Positions 37,921 through 49,186 of a stretch of 64,000 nucleotides of DNA are shown here, in pieces. The stretch's first letter is position 1. Each line of letters opens with the position of its first letter. The position numbers and the translations under genes were made by a program. This stretch comes from Adiantum capillus-veneris (taxonomy: Eukaryota; Streptophyta; Polypodiopsida; Polypodiales; Pteridaceae): positions 45,600,279-45,664,278 of the forward strand of contig CM043970.1 in NCBI GenBank assembly GCA_014529385.2. The letters are read 5' to 3'. The notes under the pieces were generated by a model that was not told where the DNA came from, ran no database searches, and saw only the letters and a program-made list of their open reading frames with translations.

Positions 37921-39703
37921 CATGGATCACGATTCATGTACCCCAGAGACCATTTTTGGTGAAAAGTGATCAGTGACATTGAGCATCAGTGGGATATTGC
38001 TCTGATCAAGTTTTCTTGAAAGAAAAACTCAAAAATCACATCAAAATTTGTTGTTAGGGCAGCAACAAAACATGCATTACAGACACAAAACTTGGGATTT
38101 TTCAACTTTTTGGGATCCAAATTCAAAAAGGGGTGAGATTTGGCTTCTAGAGGAAATATAGAACCTGCATAACAAAATTCATGAAAAAATGATGTCAAAC
38201 ATGGATCACAATCCATGTACCTTTTGACATTTGGGGCTGATATTTAGTACATTCCTGATAACTAGTGGCACAACTTTTCCAAAGGCACAATGTCAAAAAA
38301 AGTGAAAAAGTTGGTCAAAATAGCCAAATACAAAAACTAGTCAAAAATCGCAGGCCAGACATAAAAACTCACTTTTGACTTGGAAAAGTTTTTTAAATTC
38401 AAAAAGAAGTGGTGGAGTAGACTACTGACACTGCAAGTAATTATCAGGCCAAATTTGGAGTTCACATGTGATGGAACATGGAATTGCAATCATATACCTC
38501 ATCAAAAAATTTGGCTGAGATTTTAACAATATGTAGCTAGTATCATTTGGAACAACTTTCCCAAAAGAGCTACATGCAAAAAGGTTGAAAAAAGTGATCA
38601 AAAGAGCCAAAAACAAAACTATCATAGCAGACTGTAGAAGTCAGCTTTGGTAGGGTAAAACTCATCCATAAATTCTTTGTAGAGCAAGCTGTAAACATCA
38701 CAAGCTATCAGCACACCAAAGTTCAGATCCAAAAGGGGTGGAACATGGATCACGATCCATGTACCCCTGAGAAATTTTTGGACAGAAACTTTTTCAGCAT
38801 GTAGCAGAGACCATTGTGAACAAAAGTCCCCAAAGAAACATTGTCAAAAAAGTTCAAAAAGTGGGTCAAATGGGCAAAAAATAGCTTAAGGTAAAAACCC
38901 TAAAATAGACCTAGGGATTGACTTTTTCCTATCCTAAACAAGTCCAAATCACACAAAAACCATATAACAACGATCAGTGGTGGACCAAGGGCAAGACCAA
39001 GGGCAAGCTGTGAGTGAAGTTTCATGATCCATGTTCCTCTGTTATAGATTGATACTAAATTTGAACCATAGCTAGAGCACATCACAGGGAGTCTAGTGGT
39101 CCCTTCAAAACTTAATTTGAATACCAAGAATCAAACCAAAAGTCTAGAACTGCCAAGTACTTTGACAAAGTGCCAGAATTAACCTAAATTTCAATGCAAA
39201 GGTCCATTTAAAAAAAAAAAAAGATACCATAGTATCTACTAATCATGATGATTCTGATGGTACTAAAAAAAGCCAATTTGGGCTCCAAACATGGATTGCG
39301 ATCCATGTACCCATACTGACAGCTTGACCTAGAACTTTCCATATCAATAGAGCATACACAAGGAAACATATCCCCAAGTCCTTATGAAAAAAAACCAATA
39401 ATTTGGGTCAAAAGGGAGCAAAACAAGTGACAGACCAAAACCCGTTGTGCAGACCTAGTGTTGGCCATTTGACTTGTCAAAACAAGTCCAAATCCAAAAA
39501 GATAGAGATTTAGCTTGTGCACATAGTCATGAACAAACTCCTAAGAGATCAAGTCTAGATGTGGTTTAACATGGATCGCGATCCAAGTACCTCAACCTCA
39601 AAATTTGATGAAAATTGGTATAGAGCTTGCACATGACCTTATCTACACACAATCAAAATTTGGAGAAAAATTTTTGACAGAGGAACATGGATCGCGATCC
39701 ATG
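37921..39703. repeat. Palindrome array C (element 2), eight copies
   Basis: Copies of an 18 bp palindrome, consensus CATGGATCGCGATCCATG, often flanked AA...TACC. They start at 37921, 38200, 38477, 38744, 39023 (shortened), 39290, 39570 and 39686. Distances are 279, 277, 267, 279, 267, 280 and 116 bp. The spacers form a diverged tandem repeat: CCAAA..ATGTCAAAAA..GTCAAAA..CCAAA words recur at fixed positions. The palindrome is the best-conserved part, although CGCG has decayed to CACG, TGCG or CACA in several copies. Confidence 0.95.
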
Positions 39704-40081
39704 TACCTCATTGTGGGTGTATGTGACTAGGTGATCTTGTATATATACTTGAGATTATCCCAAATCTCAAGTTTGAGCTAAAAATACCATCTGGAGACCA
39801 AGATACAAGCCAAAGTTCTTGTGTTCTGGTCCTGGAATTGTTTTGAGTGCTGTTTCAAGTGCAGTTCACCAAAATTGATCTAAATTTTGATACACAACTC
39901 CAAATTGAGTCAGGTAAAGCTGGATTTTTGCAATGGAAATTGCCTATGAACTTTGAGAGTAGTGGAATTAGGAAATTAGGTGAAGCACTTTTGAGAGATT
40001 CTTTGTGAGCATAGCGGTTGAACTTAATTGATGGTAGCAACATAAACATGGTACTTAGTTAACTTGGCATGAACAATACTG

Positions 40082-41674
40082 TTGCAAGAGAGAGAGAGTT
40101 TAGAGAACATGACAATAGTTGAGGACCGGATTCATATGGAGCCGGTCCCCCCTCCAATAGGCATTTGTATTATAGTTTCTCCCATCAAGAGAGACTTGGT
40201 ACAATACAATCTTTGTGTTCCTTGTAACCTAGGTGATGCAATGAAGATGGAAAGCTTCATGCATCACAAGCATAACATAAACTTAAAGAAAGCATTAACT
40301 ATCCCCCGCCTCAGTCCCAAGGCCTCAAACACCTTCGAAGGTGGAGAGAGCTAGCGGGGAATGGGGATAGGGAAGAGGAAGAAGAAACATTCTATAGGAG
40401 AAAGAAATAGTTCCTCACTTATCATTACTCTTCTTGCTAGCATACATAATAGCATAGTAATGAAGATGGAGAAGATGGCAAGCTTAAGCATTGAAGCATG
40501 ACTCTTGGTTGGATTTGCATTCTATAGCCAAGAGTGTTGGTGTAGGCTTTCACTCTCGCAAGCTTGGAGAAGAAGGTGGTGTTCCTCAACTTTCACCAAG
40601 TGAGAATGGCCTTGCAAATGAGCGTGTGTGTGGAGTATATCCTCCTAGCACCCCCCTCCTTGCTTTGGGCGAGTGGTGACCTTTCTGCATGTGCAAGCTC
40701 ATTGGACCCCTCTCCCCCTAGCCAATCACATGTAGCATACAGTCAAGTACATAGGTAGTCTTTTGACAAGTGTCCTCCTTACCCTTCGAGAGAGAGAGCT
40801 TGAAAATATCTAGATATTTGTTAGATGGAAGTAGAAGCTCATTGGACCCCTCTTTAGCCCAACCAATAGCATTCAAGCACACCGTGTGGTTAAGCTTAGT
40901 GAGAGTCTGACATATGTCCCATGTGCTCTTTTAGAATTCCCCTAACTTTGATATTTTTATGCATAGGAAGTTTCTCAAGCAACTTCCTCATTAAGTGTGT
41001 AGGTTCTCTTTTTGACTCAAGCATCTTACCCCCCATGCATAGGAAGCTTCTCAAGAAACTTCCTCATTAAATGTGACAAGTATCTCAAGTACCTTAGTCA
41101 TCAAGCATGACAAGCACCTTAGATGGAGTTCCCACCTCAAGCACAGCCCTAGCTTGCTCAAGGTTCCCACCTCAAGCACAACCCTAGCTTGCTTAAGTTT
41201 AGTTCGTGTTCCCACCTCAAGCTCAGCCCTAGTTTGCTTAAGGTCAAATGACTTTTAACAGTAACCATTGGAGGTCTTTAATGAAGCTAACCCTAAGGTC
41301 TTTTAAGCTTCATTAGTTAACCTTGATCTTTGACAGTCCACCTCTCATTTGGGCCCCTTTACCATTGGCCCCGTGTTGAGATAGATCCGTAAGCACATGT
41401 CTATATTCTAACCCTTGTTCTCGTTTATTATCCCATATTAAATGATCAGTTTAATATGAGAAAATCATTTGGGTTGGTTAGATATTAGATATTTAATGAC
41501 AGCTTTTCTAAGTTTCTTAATTCCAAACATTTAGGGTACCCAAAACTAGTTTCCAGAGACCAAAAAGCCACAAAGACTTAACTTTTGAGAGACTTGATCA
41601 GGGGCAAAAAGGGATAAGTTGCACTTAGCCAAAGTGAGCTTGTCAAGGACTATCTTGAGAGTTTTGAGTTAGTC
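40082..41674 (+). other. Leader-like stretch of element 2
   Basis: No recognised gene; a short frame at 40082-40354 has no known domain. It contains a diverged duplication around AAGCTCATTGGACCCCTCT (40687 and 40831), a repeated AGGAAGCTTCTCAAG block (40969 and 41041) and the tandem repeat at 41128-41240. Confidence 0.45.
41128..41240. repeat. Three GTTCCCACCTCAAGC units
   Basis: GTTCCCACCTCAAGCACAGC followed by CCTAGCTTGCT(C/T)AAG occurs three times, with one unit extended by AGTTTAGTTC. Confidence 0.85.
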
Positions 41675-41983
41675 TTGACCATGACAAATCATCCACCTCT
41701 AGGGTTCTCTACTCCACTCAGAGACATGAAAAACGCTGCAATGCCGACAACAAGGGGATTGGGAGAATACCTAGAGGAGAAGCATCCTCTGATCAACAAA
41801 CCAAATGTGAGATTTGTTAGAACCAATGAATCCATGAGAGTGCTTACAAATTATGCTCATGAGGGCATATATAGATTCACAAATGGGGATCAATATATCT
41901 TTTACAAGTGTGTAGAACCCTATGTTGGAGAGATGCCATTCCTTAAGAATCTCTATGCATTCACATATATAGATGCCCATTGA
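41675..41983 (+). pseudogene. Gag N-domain of element 2
   Basis: RFVRTNESMRVLTNYAHEGI and YRFTNGDQYIFYKCVEPYVG align with the N-terminal gag domain of element 1 (VGLYKYNNGEQDLYYRCEEP). The frame ends early at 41981-41983 and the homology continues in other frames to 42060. Confidence 0.7.
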
Positions 41984-42050
41984 GTGCAAGTTTTGATGGT
42001 AGATAAGTATGGATGTGAGTACATAGTTGTTGATCCAATTGACCTAGAGA

Positions 42051-42496
42051 GATATACGTACAAGGGTACTCCGATCTCTACTTACTTTTAGACAAAACAA
42101 TGTCAGAGCACATATCAGAGAGGATTCCACCCGGATTTTCTCCACCACGAGAGGAGAGAGCAAGAGTCGACTTTGCAAGAGACCACAAGCTGGTTAGATT
42201 GGGGACTGAACCAAAACAATCAAGACCATATCAAGTGGCCCAATGTGTCAAGACAAAGTACAATGGGTCAGGGGATATACGCACAAGGGTACTCCGATCT
42301 CTACTTACTTTCAGACAAAACGATGTCAGAGCACATATCAGAGAGGATTCCACCAGTAATTTCTCCACCACGAGAGGAGAGAGCAAGAGCCGACTTTGCA
42401 AGAGACCACGAGCTAGTTATATTGGTGACTGACCAAAACGATTAAGACCATATCAAGTGGCCCAATGTGTCAAGACAAAGTACAATGGGTCAGGGG
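42051..42496. repeat. 223 bp tandem duplication in gag
   Basis: The unit from 42051 (GATATACG.ACAAGGGTACTC) recurs at 42274 with a few substitutions. It duplicates the segment encoding YQVAQCVKTKYNGSGD and disrupts the gag frame. Confidence 0.9.
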
Positions 42497-43011
42497 ATCC
42501 ACGTGCTCATGTATCACTCTTCAAACAAGTTTTGAGGGTTGACCAGATTGCAGATTTCCATACTCAGTATGAGGGATTTGGGTTGACATTAGAAGGAACG
42601 GCTTTGATGTGGTTCCAACCTCTAAACATAGAAAGTTTCCAAGCATAGCACAACTCTTACAAGAGTTTGTAGAGGAGTTCTTGAAAAGGGGAATCAATTC
42701 AAACTTCTACGATGCAGAGCTTTGACCAAGTGGTCAAAGAGGAGATTAGAAGAATAAACCAAGGTTACAAACAGAACCTGAATGTAGGATAGCCTCAATT
42801 GAGGAGATGTAATACTTTTGGAGGGGATCACCCCACTCCATGGTGTAGCACTCAATCAAAGCTGCAACAATTTCTAGGGCAACAACCACCACTTCTAAAT
42901 GATGGTAGAGTGATAATCAACTACGCTCCACCAATGTATGTGCCACAACCCATGAGAAATCAATACTCCATGGATGTGGATACGCTCATGTTCATAGCCA
43001 ATCAAGATTGA
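42457..43011 (+). pseudogene. Gag core of element 2
   Basis: DPRAHVSLFKQVLRVDQIAD and LTLEGTALMWFQPLNIESFQ match the gag domain of element 1 closely. The rest of the domain is shortened and shifted. A later piece (42799-43011) reads CNTFGGDHPTPWC and VDTLMFIANQD, corresponding to the DARTLMFIAHGG stretch and knuckle region of element 1. Confidence 0.75.
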
Positions 43012-43036
43012 CAAGAGCAACAACTTTGGTATTATA

Positions 43037-43456
43037 TTGGACATACCATTCATGCGTCAGCTCAAAATGGTACAAGACTGGGGCTATGACTATAGCTACT
43101 TGAGACACAAAGAGGTCACAAAAACAAAAATCAATGTCAAGGATCATAGTTATAGAGATGTAGAGCGAACGTGGGGGGAAGAATTACACTCCACAACTGA
43201 AGAGGAAAAGGAGGTACCTGCTTGGTTGCAAAGCAAAGTGCATATTTGGGTGTGCACAGCTTCGGAGTGTAAAAGTCTTAGAAAGGAAGACTGCATCCTA
43301 GAGCGTTCAATAGAAGATGAAGCTTACATTAAGGAACCATTTTTAGAGGATTTTTTTGAACCCTTTGGATATGATCAAATACTGGCAACTCTTGATGTTT
43401 GTGTAAATGAGGCAACCAACATCACATTTTGCAAGATGAAGATGGCTATGATATAA
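43037..43456 (+). pseudogene. Protease-ORF homologue of element 2
   Basis: Begins DIPFMRQLKMVQDWGYDYSY, matching the end of the protease domain of element 1, and stays collinear through VKDHSYRDVERTWGEELHST, PAWLQSK and ILATLDVC. The DSGA active site is lost upstream. It confirms that the unfamiliar C-terminal part of this ORF is an inherited part of the family. Confidence 0.8.
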
Positions 43457-43658
43457 CTCCGTTATTTACGACGATAAGGAAGGTAACAAAGTTTGTGAGT
43501 ATGAAAGCAGAAAAGGTGAGACAGATAGCAGCATCATGGAGCATGGTGCCAAAGTGAAAACAAAGGAAGTAGAGTAAACATGAGAACATGTCATCATTGA
43601 CATACATGAAGTATCGATAAAAGTTGTTACAAAGAAGCCGACTCCAGAAAGAGCACAA

Positions 43659-44060
43659 TTGAAAGCAGACGAAGGAGAAAAGTTTCCAAGTTCACCATCA
43701 AATGTTCAACAAACACAAGATCAAGACAAGAACAAGAATAAGGAAGAAGATCGACTGTCTCCTACGACGATCAAATTCAGCATATGCGAAGAAACAGGAC
43801 TCAAAACCACATGTTCAATTGTGATAGATTCAAAAGCAACAAAGAACCTAATGACTTTTGGAATGTGAATCATGATGGGAAAGCCACCAATCAAAGAGCT
43901 AGAGGAGATAGTTTACACAAGTTCTAAAATGGCAATTCCTAGCTTTGGCATGACAGAAGTCGTACTCAAGTTGAGTACTGTGGAGTACAAGGATACTTTC
44001 CGCATGAATCCCATCACATCAAGAAGAGTCTACTCCTAACCAAAAGCTGGAGGAACATCT
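43659..44060 (+). pseudogene. Second protease-like domain of element 2
   Basis: TTCSIVIDSKATKNLMTFGM looks like a retroviral-type protease active site (IDSGAT..LM) with Gly changed to Lys. Downstream, in shifted frame, MMGKPPIKELEEIVYTSSKM and FGMTEVVLKLSTVEYKDTF continue it. It lies directly before the Trp-motif repeats, as in element 1. Confidence 0.55.
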
Positions 44061-44362
44061 TCTTTCGACAACAACCAAAAGATTCAATAACGACAACAGT
44101 AAGACTCCATGAAGCTTCTCAAATCCATGCAAAGAAGAAATTGCCAACCATCACGGAAAAAGGTAAAACAAAGGTAAACACTAAAGTATATCAACCTCGC
44201 AAGACGACTTTACCCTCAACGAGCTTCCATCAAAATTCCTGTGTAGCCTCTACATCAAGAGCCAAACCATCAACAATGCAATGAAAACCGAAACAAAAAT
44301 TCTATTAACCAAAGTTTCCATCACATCAAAGCATTAGGAAGAAGCCAAAGAGAATCAACCTA

Positions 44363-45354
44363 GTGTTAGTATCCAAAGAGAACATCCAAGTCAAAGACCC
44401 AGTTTGGATACATAAGACACAAGTTGAACCTCAACAACAAAAGGTGATATGTTGGGTAGCATCAAATGAGTCAATCACTACTCAAGGATATTTCCAAGGA
44501 AACATTAATGTTTGGGCCAAAAAGCCTAAAGTAACAGCCTGGATGTACTCACCTCAAGAAAGAACTTTTACAAGGAGCGAGCCAAGCTATCAACGGAATA
44601 CAAACAACTCAACCAAGAGAAAGAACTACCACAAAAGGCAAAAACAAAAATCAAAGCAGCAAGAAATGCGACAAGTTTGGGTACGAAAGTCAGACCTGGA
44701 CCAAGCTACCCAACACAAACACGTGAAACAACGGATGATTCTAGTCAAGCTACTTGAAGCACAAGGATTTTATGAAGGTAACAAACAAATATGGTTACCA
44801 AAAATTGTAGCTCAACCTGAAAAAATGAAGATCAATCAGGAAAGATAAGGCTCTACCCAAAGGCACACAATCATTTGAAGAGCCAACAGCCAATCACCAC
44901 TAAGGGTGCTAAGACCTCTAGATGGATACCTCGTCATCTACTACAAAATCAAGGGTTCTACAATGAAAATCATCATATTTGGCTATCGAAGCCTAGTGTC
45001 CATCAATTCATTGAGATAAAGAAGCAAATGCAAAAGACGGTCACACAAGGACAAAAAACAAGATGGGTTCCAGAATTGCTAGTGGAAACCCAATCACAAA
45101 GAACCCACACACATATTCAACCGCTTCTCCTAGGAGATAAAGTAAAGGCTCCATCAATCCCTACAAGAGCTGACGGACTTGTTTCACAAAGAAGTGTGAA
45201 CATACAACAAGCAAGTCAAGAGGAGCTAAAATATGCCAACCTACTCGACAAAATGGTGGCACTCAATGACCAACACAATGGAAGCGGCCTAAATTTCCGA
45301 AATTTATGGAATCGGGTTTCTAGCTTTGAACAGGTAAGTCCAAGTCGCCATTAA
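44363..45354 (+). pseudogene. Trp-motif repeat region of element 2
   Basis: Two frames (44363-44848 and 44875-45354). The motifs are VWIHKTQV, VWAKKPKV, QVWVRKSD, QIWLPKIV, SRWIPRHL, HIWLSKPS and TRWVPELL, roughly 15-70 residues apart. Clear spacers are VKLLEAQGFYEGNKQ and RHLLQNQGFYNENHH. This gives a unit of about W-(I/L/V)-P-(K/R)-x-L-L-x-x-Q-G-F-Y-x-x-N-x-x-I-W. The C-terminus (YANLLDKMVALNDQHNGSGL) is unrelated. Confidence 0.65.
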
Positions 45355-46524
45355 AAATACATGGCATAAAAGTCAAAGTCAGGTAGCTAAGCCACTAAAT
45401 GAGCGATGCGTTAGTCCCAAAGCTTCAAGTAATATCTTCTGTGGTCTAAGCATCGTAGCTATTCTAAGTACTACTCAAACTGGAAGAGTTGAGCATAATT
45501 ACATTGTGTCGCTCATGCTAGTATAATTGAGCATAAGAGTCAAAGTCGTTGTAGTATAGTGGTGAAGTGAAGGAGGAAGTCCAAAAGTCACTCACACACT
45601 CAGCACGATGAGGTATGCGTGGAGAAGCTTCTACATCAAAAACCCTTCTTGGAAACGTGGAAGCTATTGAGACGTCCCGTTGATGTCACATGTGCTACAT
45701 TTGTTCCTTGAAGCATCCATCAACTCCATCTCTTAGACTACATGCTTTTGTTTGATAGATTTCTTGTGTGCATACAGAGTGTCCCATAAATGGCACTTGC
45801 ATTAGGCACTCTTCCTTTGTTTCTCCCAAGCACTCACCTTGCATGCCAGGTACTTCAAGTCCAAATGCTCAACTCCAATAAGAGCGTATACCGAAGGCTT
45901 TTTTCCCAACGGGTTTTTTTACCTTTGGTTATCCAGGTTTTCAGGCCCTAATCTAGAGACACCCATCACCACACTCTTGTATATATTTCTTCTACATCAT
46001 TAATAAGGAAATGGCTACCCAAGTCATTCACCAAAGAGAGCAACAGTTTGAGGTCTCCATATGCTTATCAAGAGCATCTTTTATCTTCAAGGGCAACAAC
46101 AAAGCTCCATAAAAAAATGGCAAGTTAAAATGGCTTACAACTACAAGCAATGAAAAAATCAGCTATCCACAACAACCATACATAGCTCACACAGTGATTC
46201 AACATTGGCTACCTATTGTGGAAAACATCATAAATTCCACGCCATTAAGAGGATCAATTTTACAAGCTCAGACACATCAACATCTATCTTTACGGCGTCT
46301 AAGATTGGCAACAAAGAGGCAAATGCACAACAAGAAGAAAAGTTGCCTCAAAAATCAAAGATCAAATCACGTATCAACAACATGGCAAATATGAATCACT
46401 CAAGGAAGAGGGGAGCATCATCAATGCCGTAGCACTTCCCAAGCTGAGGACCAACCTTGAAGACAAAGCTGAAGACAACTCTATGACAAGACTGCACAAG
46501 GTCGTGTCAAGGGATGACACGAGC
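45355..46524 (+). other. 3' part of element 2, non-coding
   Basis: No domain recognised. It ends in a polypurine-like GGAAGGGGGGAA at about 46528-46539. Confidence 0.4.
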
Positions 46525-46930
46525 TAGGAAGGGGGGAATATTTGAGGATTGACCGAACAGGCACCCACCTGGCCGAACACTTAGCCGGACAACACATTTG
46601 TAGTCTATTATTTTGCCGAGCTAGTGTAGTGACACTCTGTGTAAATCCTGATTCCAGAGTAGCAGTAGATTCCCTAAGTTGTAATGCTGTCATGATATTT
46701 GTAAAGGTCCATGTAAACTGGCCACTGGCCATTTAGAATACCCTAGGTATAAATGTAATAACCTTAATGTGAAAGGAGGCTTATCTTGAGAGAAGAAAGA
46801 GCTCTGCTAAAAACATACGCTTAAGCTACGAAGCTGCTCCAACTTGTAATCAAATTTTCTAATGATTGGGTAATAAGTTTTCAATTCCGAGGCTAGCGAA
46901 ATAGGATTGGAGGGATATGAAGAGAAATAG

Positions 46931-47206
<276 letters not shown>

Positions 47207-47443
47207 AGTGAGACAGAGAGAGAGTGAATACTGATACTAATGTTGTGTGGCCTACTCACACGGTGCATTCAAATTAAATTATTTCACAAACGTTAGTATT
47301 AGTAGCATCGACCTTAATCAAAATGCCACTAACATGGAATTTGTAAAGCGTCGACAACGTCGAAGAACTCGAGTCCAGGTCACGGACGTACGAGAAAGGT
47401 GGAGAGAGAGGCCACAATACGTGGGCACGCACACACATATACA

Positions 47444-47534
<91 letters not shown>

Positions 47535-47552
47535 TTGAATTATCATCCACGG

Positions 47553-47568
47553 AGGTCAGATATGACCT
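47553..47568 (-). other. LINE 3' terminal hairpin
   Basis: AGGTCA, 4 nt, TGACCT; the same hairpin lies at 51217-51232 in the other LINE copy. It is the likely recognition element for the LINE reverse transcriptase. Confidence 0.7.
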
Positions 47569-47694
47569 ATGGGACCGAAAAACAACGCACTACAAAGATT
47601 CCTTCTAAGTGAAGGGCAGATACATCTCAGTTAAGGATTGAGGGTCCAGTGAGGGGTGAACAAAAGATAAAATGGGATGAACAAAACTTAAAAC

Positions 47695-48450
47695 CTAAGG
47701 GGGGGTAGGGGAGAGCGGAACCATTTTAGGAGTTCGGAACTCCTGAATGATGGCTTTTCCTCCTCGATAGACTGCCCATTTTCCTGCCGTGCGTGCTGCT
47801 CGTACCTTTTGTAGTTCTGCCTTCTTCTGCTTGAGTTGGCCGGGGGTAAGATCGTTTGCGAACCAGACTTTAGTGCCTTTGAGAAGACTTGATTGTTCAA
47901 GGAGTTTAATTCGGTCCACTTTTGTTTTGAAAGTGAGGATCGCATGATTGGTGCGATGCTCGTGTGTGATGGAGTCGATTGTTGTTGGATCCCACTCGAT
48001 CATGTGAGTTGTTGTCTGGATGCGGGCAATGGCTTCCTGGAACTTGAGGTCTCCCTCCCCGTGCCAGTCACTTGGCAACCCACCAATGCGAACATTGAGG
48101 GCGATCTCTTTTTGCCGTTGTTGCTCGCGTAGCGTTGACGCCACACGGTCGTCAACTTTGTGGATGATAGCTTCTTGCACTTGATTGTTGACCGCCTTTG
48201 TAAGGGTAGTCTCCACTTCTTCCTTTGTTTTGGTGAGCTTGGTTTGTATCTGTTCCATCTCCTCCATCTGGTAGTTCTCCACAGCAACTAGCCGAGTTTC
48301 AATGTCGATGAGCTTTTGTTTCAGCTCGTCATTCTCCTTGCGGAGTCTTTCAACTTCACCTTGAAGGCGACTGATGCTGTCCATTTTTGGGGGTGTTGCC
48401 ACAACCCCGGCAAAGGTAAGCTTGTTTCGGGATGAAGCTCGTGTGGCCAT
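47695..48450 (-). CDS. LINE ORF1 protein, 251 aa
   Basis: The frame is intact. Residues about 25-100 form a coiled coil (ISRLQGEVERLRKENDELKQ). Residues about 115-215 look like the L1-type RRM plus C-terminal domain (LNVRIGGLPSDWHGEGDL, LLEQSSLLKGTKVWFANDLT). The protein resembles Transposase_22/L1 ORF1p, an RNA-binding chaperone of L1-type LINEs. Being intact without its ORF2, the copy might be non-autonomous but trans-mobilised. Confidence 0.75.
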   Translation of the reverse strand: MATRASSRNKLTFAGVVATPPKMDSISRLQGEVERLRKENDELKQKLIDIETRLVAVENYQMEEMEQIQTKLTKTKEEVETTLTKAVNNQVQEAIIHKVDDRVASTLREQQRQKEIALNVRIGGLPSDWHGEGDLKFQEAIARIQTTTHMIEWDPTTIDSITHEHRTNHAILTFKTKVDRIKLLEQSSLLKGTKVWFANDLTPGQLKQKKAELQKVRAARTAGKWAVYRGGKAIIQEFRTPKMVPLSPTPP

Positions 48451-48883
48451 GGTTTTACTCGAGAAGAGAGTTTACTGTGGAAAATGGATTTACTCAATAA
48501 GTCAGCCAAAGTGGGTTCAACAGAGAATGCAGAGATTCGGTTTGACAGAGGAGGTGGGTTGCAAGATTTGGGTTCGAAAGAGGATGGGATCGACAGCTTT
48601 CAAAGGATTTACTCAGTAAGTAAGTCGGCCAAAGATGGGTTTACTCAAAACTTTGGGCTCGACAAAAATGAGTTTGACAGATTCGGGTTCGAAAGGGGAT
48701 CCGAAGTTAGTAAGATCAAAGGCTTTCAATGGCGAGCTGTGTGAGTTGTCGTGCGCTGGCTGAGGACTGTGCAGTGGGCAACTGTGCACGGCGATAGCCA
48801 GGAGTTCGCGCTGGTGGGGGGGCGGGGCTGTGGCTTGGTACCTCCCCACAGGGCAGCCCCTCGCCCCAGGGGGAGGCCAAGGG

Positions 48884-48884
<1 letters not shown>

Positions 48885-48978
<94 letters not shown>
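48885..48978. repeat. (GA)n tract at the LINE 5' side
   Basis: Pure GA, about 94 bp. Confidence 0.97.
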
Positions 48979-48981
<3 letters not shown>

Positions 48982-49078
48982 GGGGTGGGGGAGGGGGATT
49001 TTCTTTTGGGGGCGGTTAAAATTGCCTTTCTATTTTGTTCAAAATAGAAAGTGTTTATCCTTTCAATTTGCAAAATTG

Positions 49079-49186
49079 AAAGGGCACTCCTGACTGAGCA
49101 TTACTTTAGATTGTACACAAAACCAACTCCACAATTTGGGTCCTCTAATGAAAGAGATGATTTAGAGTTTAGAGCCTATATATAGG
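49079..49186. other. Unassigned stretch
   Basis: Nothing recognised between the LINE-associated sequence and the foldback element. Confidence 0.4.

Larger units (their letters stand above)
37921..45354 (+). mobile_element. Decayed Ty3/gypsy relative (element 2)
   Basis: Plus-strand sequence with homology to element 1 in the same order: gag N-domain, gag core, the C-terminal part of the protease ORF, second protease-like domain, Trp-motif repeats. RT, RNase H and most of integrase are absent between 43456 and 43659. Array C lies upstream. No LTR pair, primer site or target duplication was found, so the limits are the outermost features I can recognise. Confidence 0.75.
47447..48978 (-). mobile_element. 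ORF1-only LINE copy between GA tracts
   Basis: On the minus strand: (TC)n (48978-48885), a GC-rich 5' region, ORF1 (48450-47695), about 125 bp, then the LINE 3' end GGTCCCATAGGTCATAT (near 47575-47559), and (CT)n (47531-47447). The 3' end matches the end of the LINE at 49914-51265, so it is a true 3' terminus. No ORF2 lies between ORF1 and that terminus. Confidence 0.75.
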
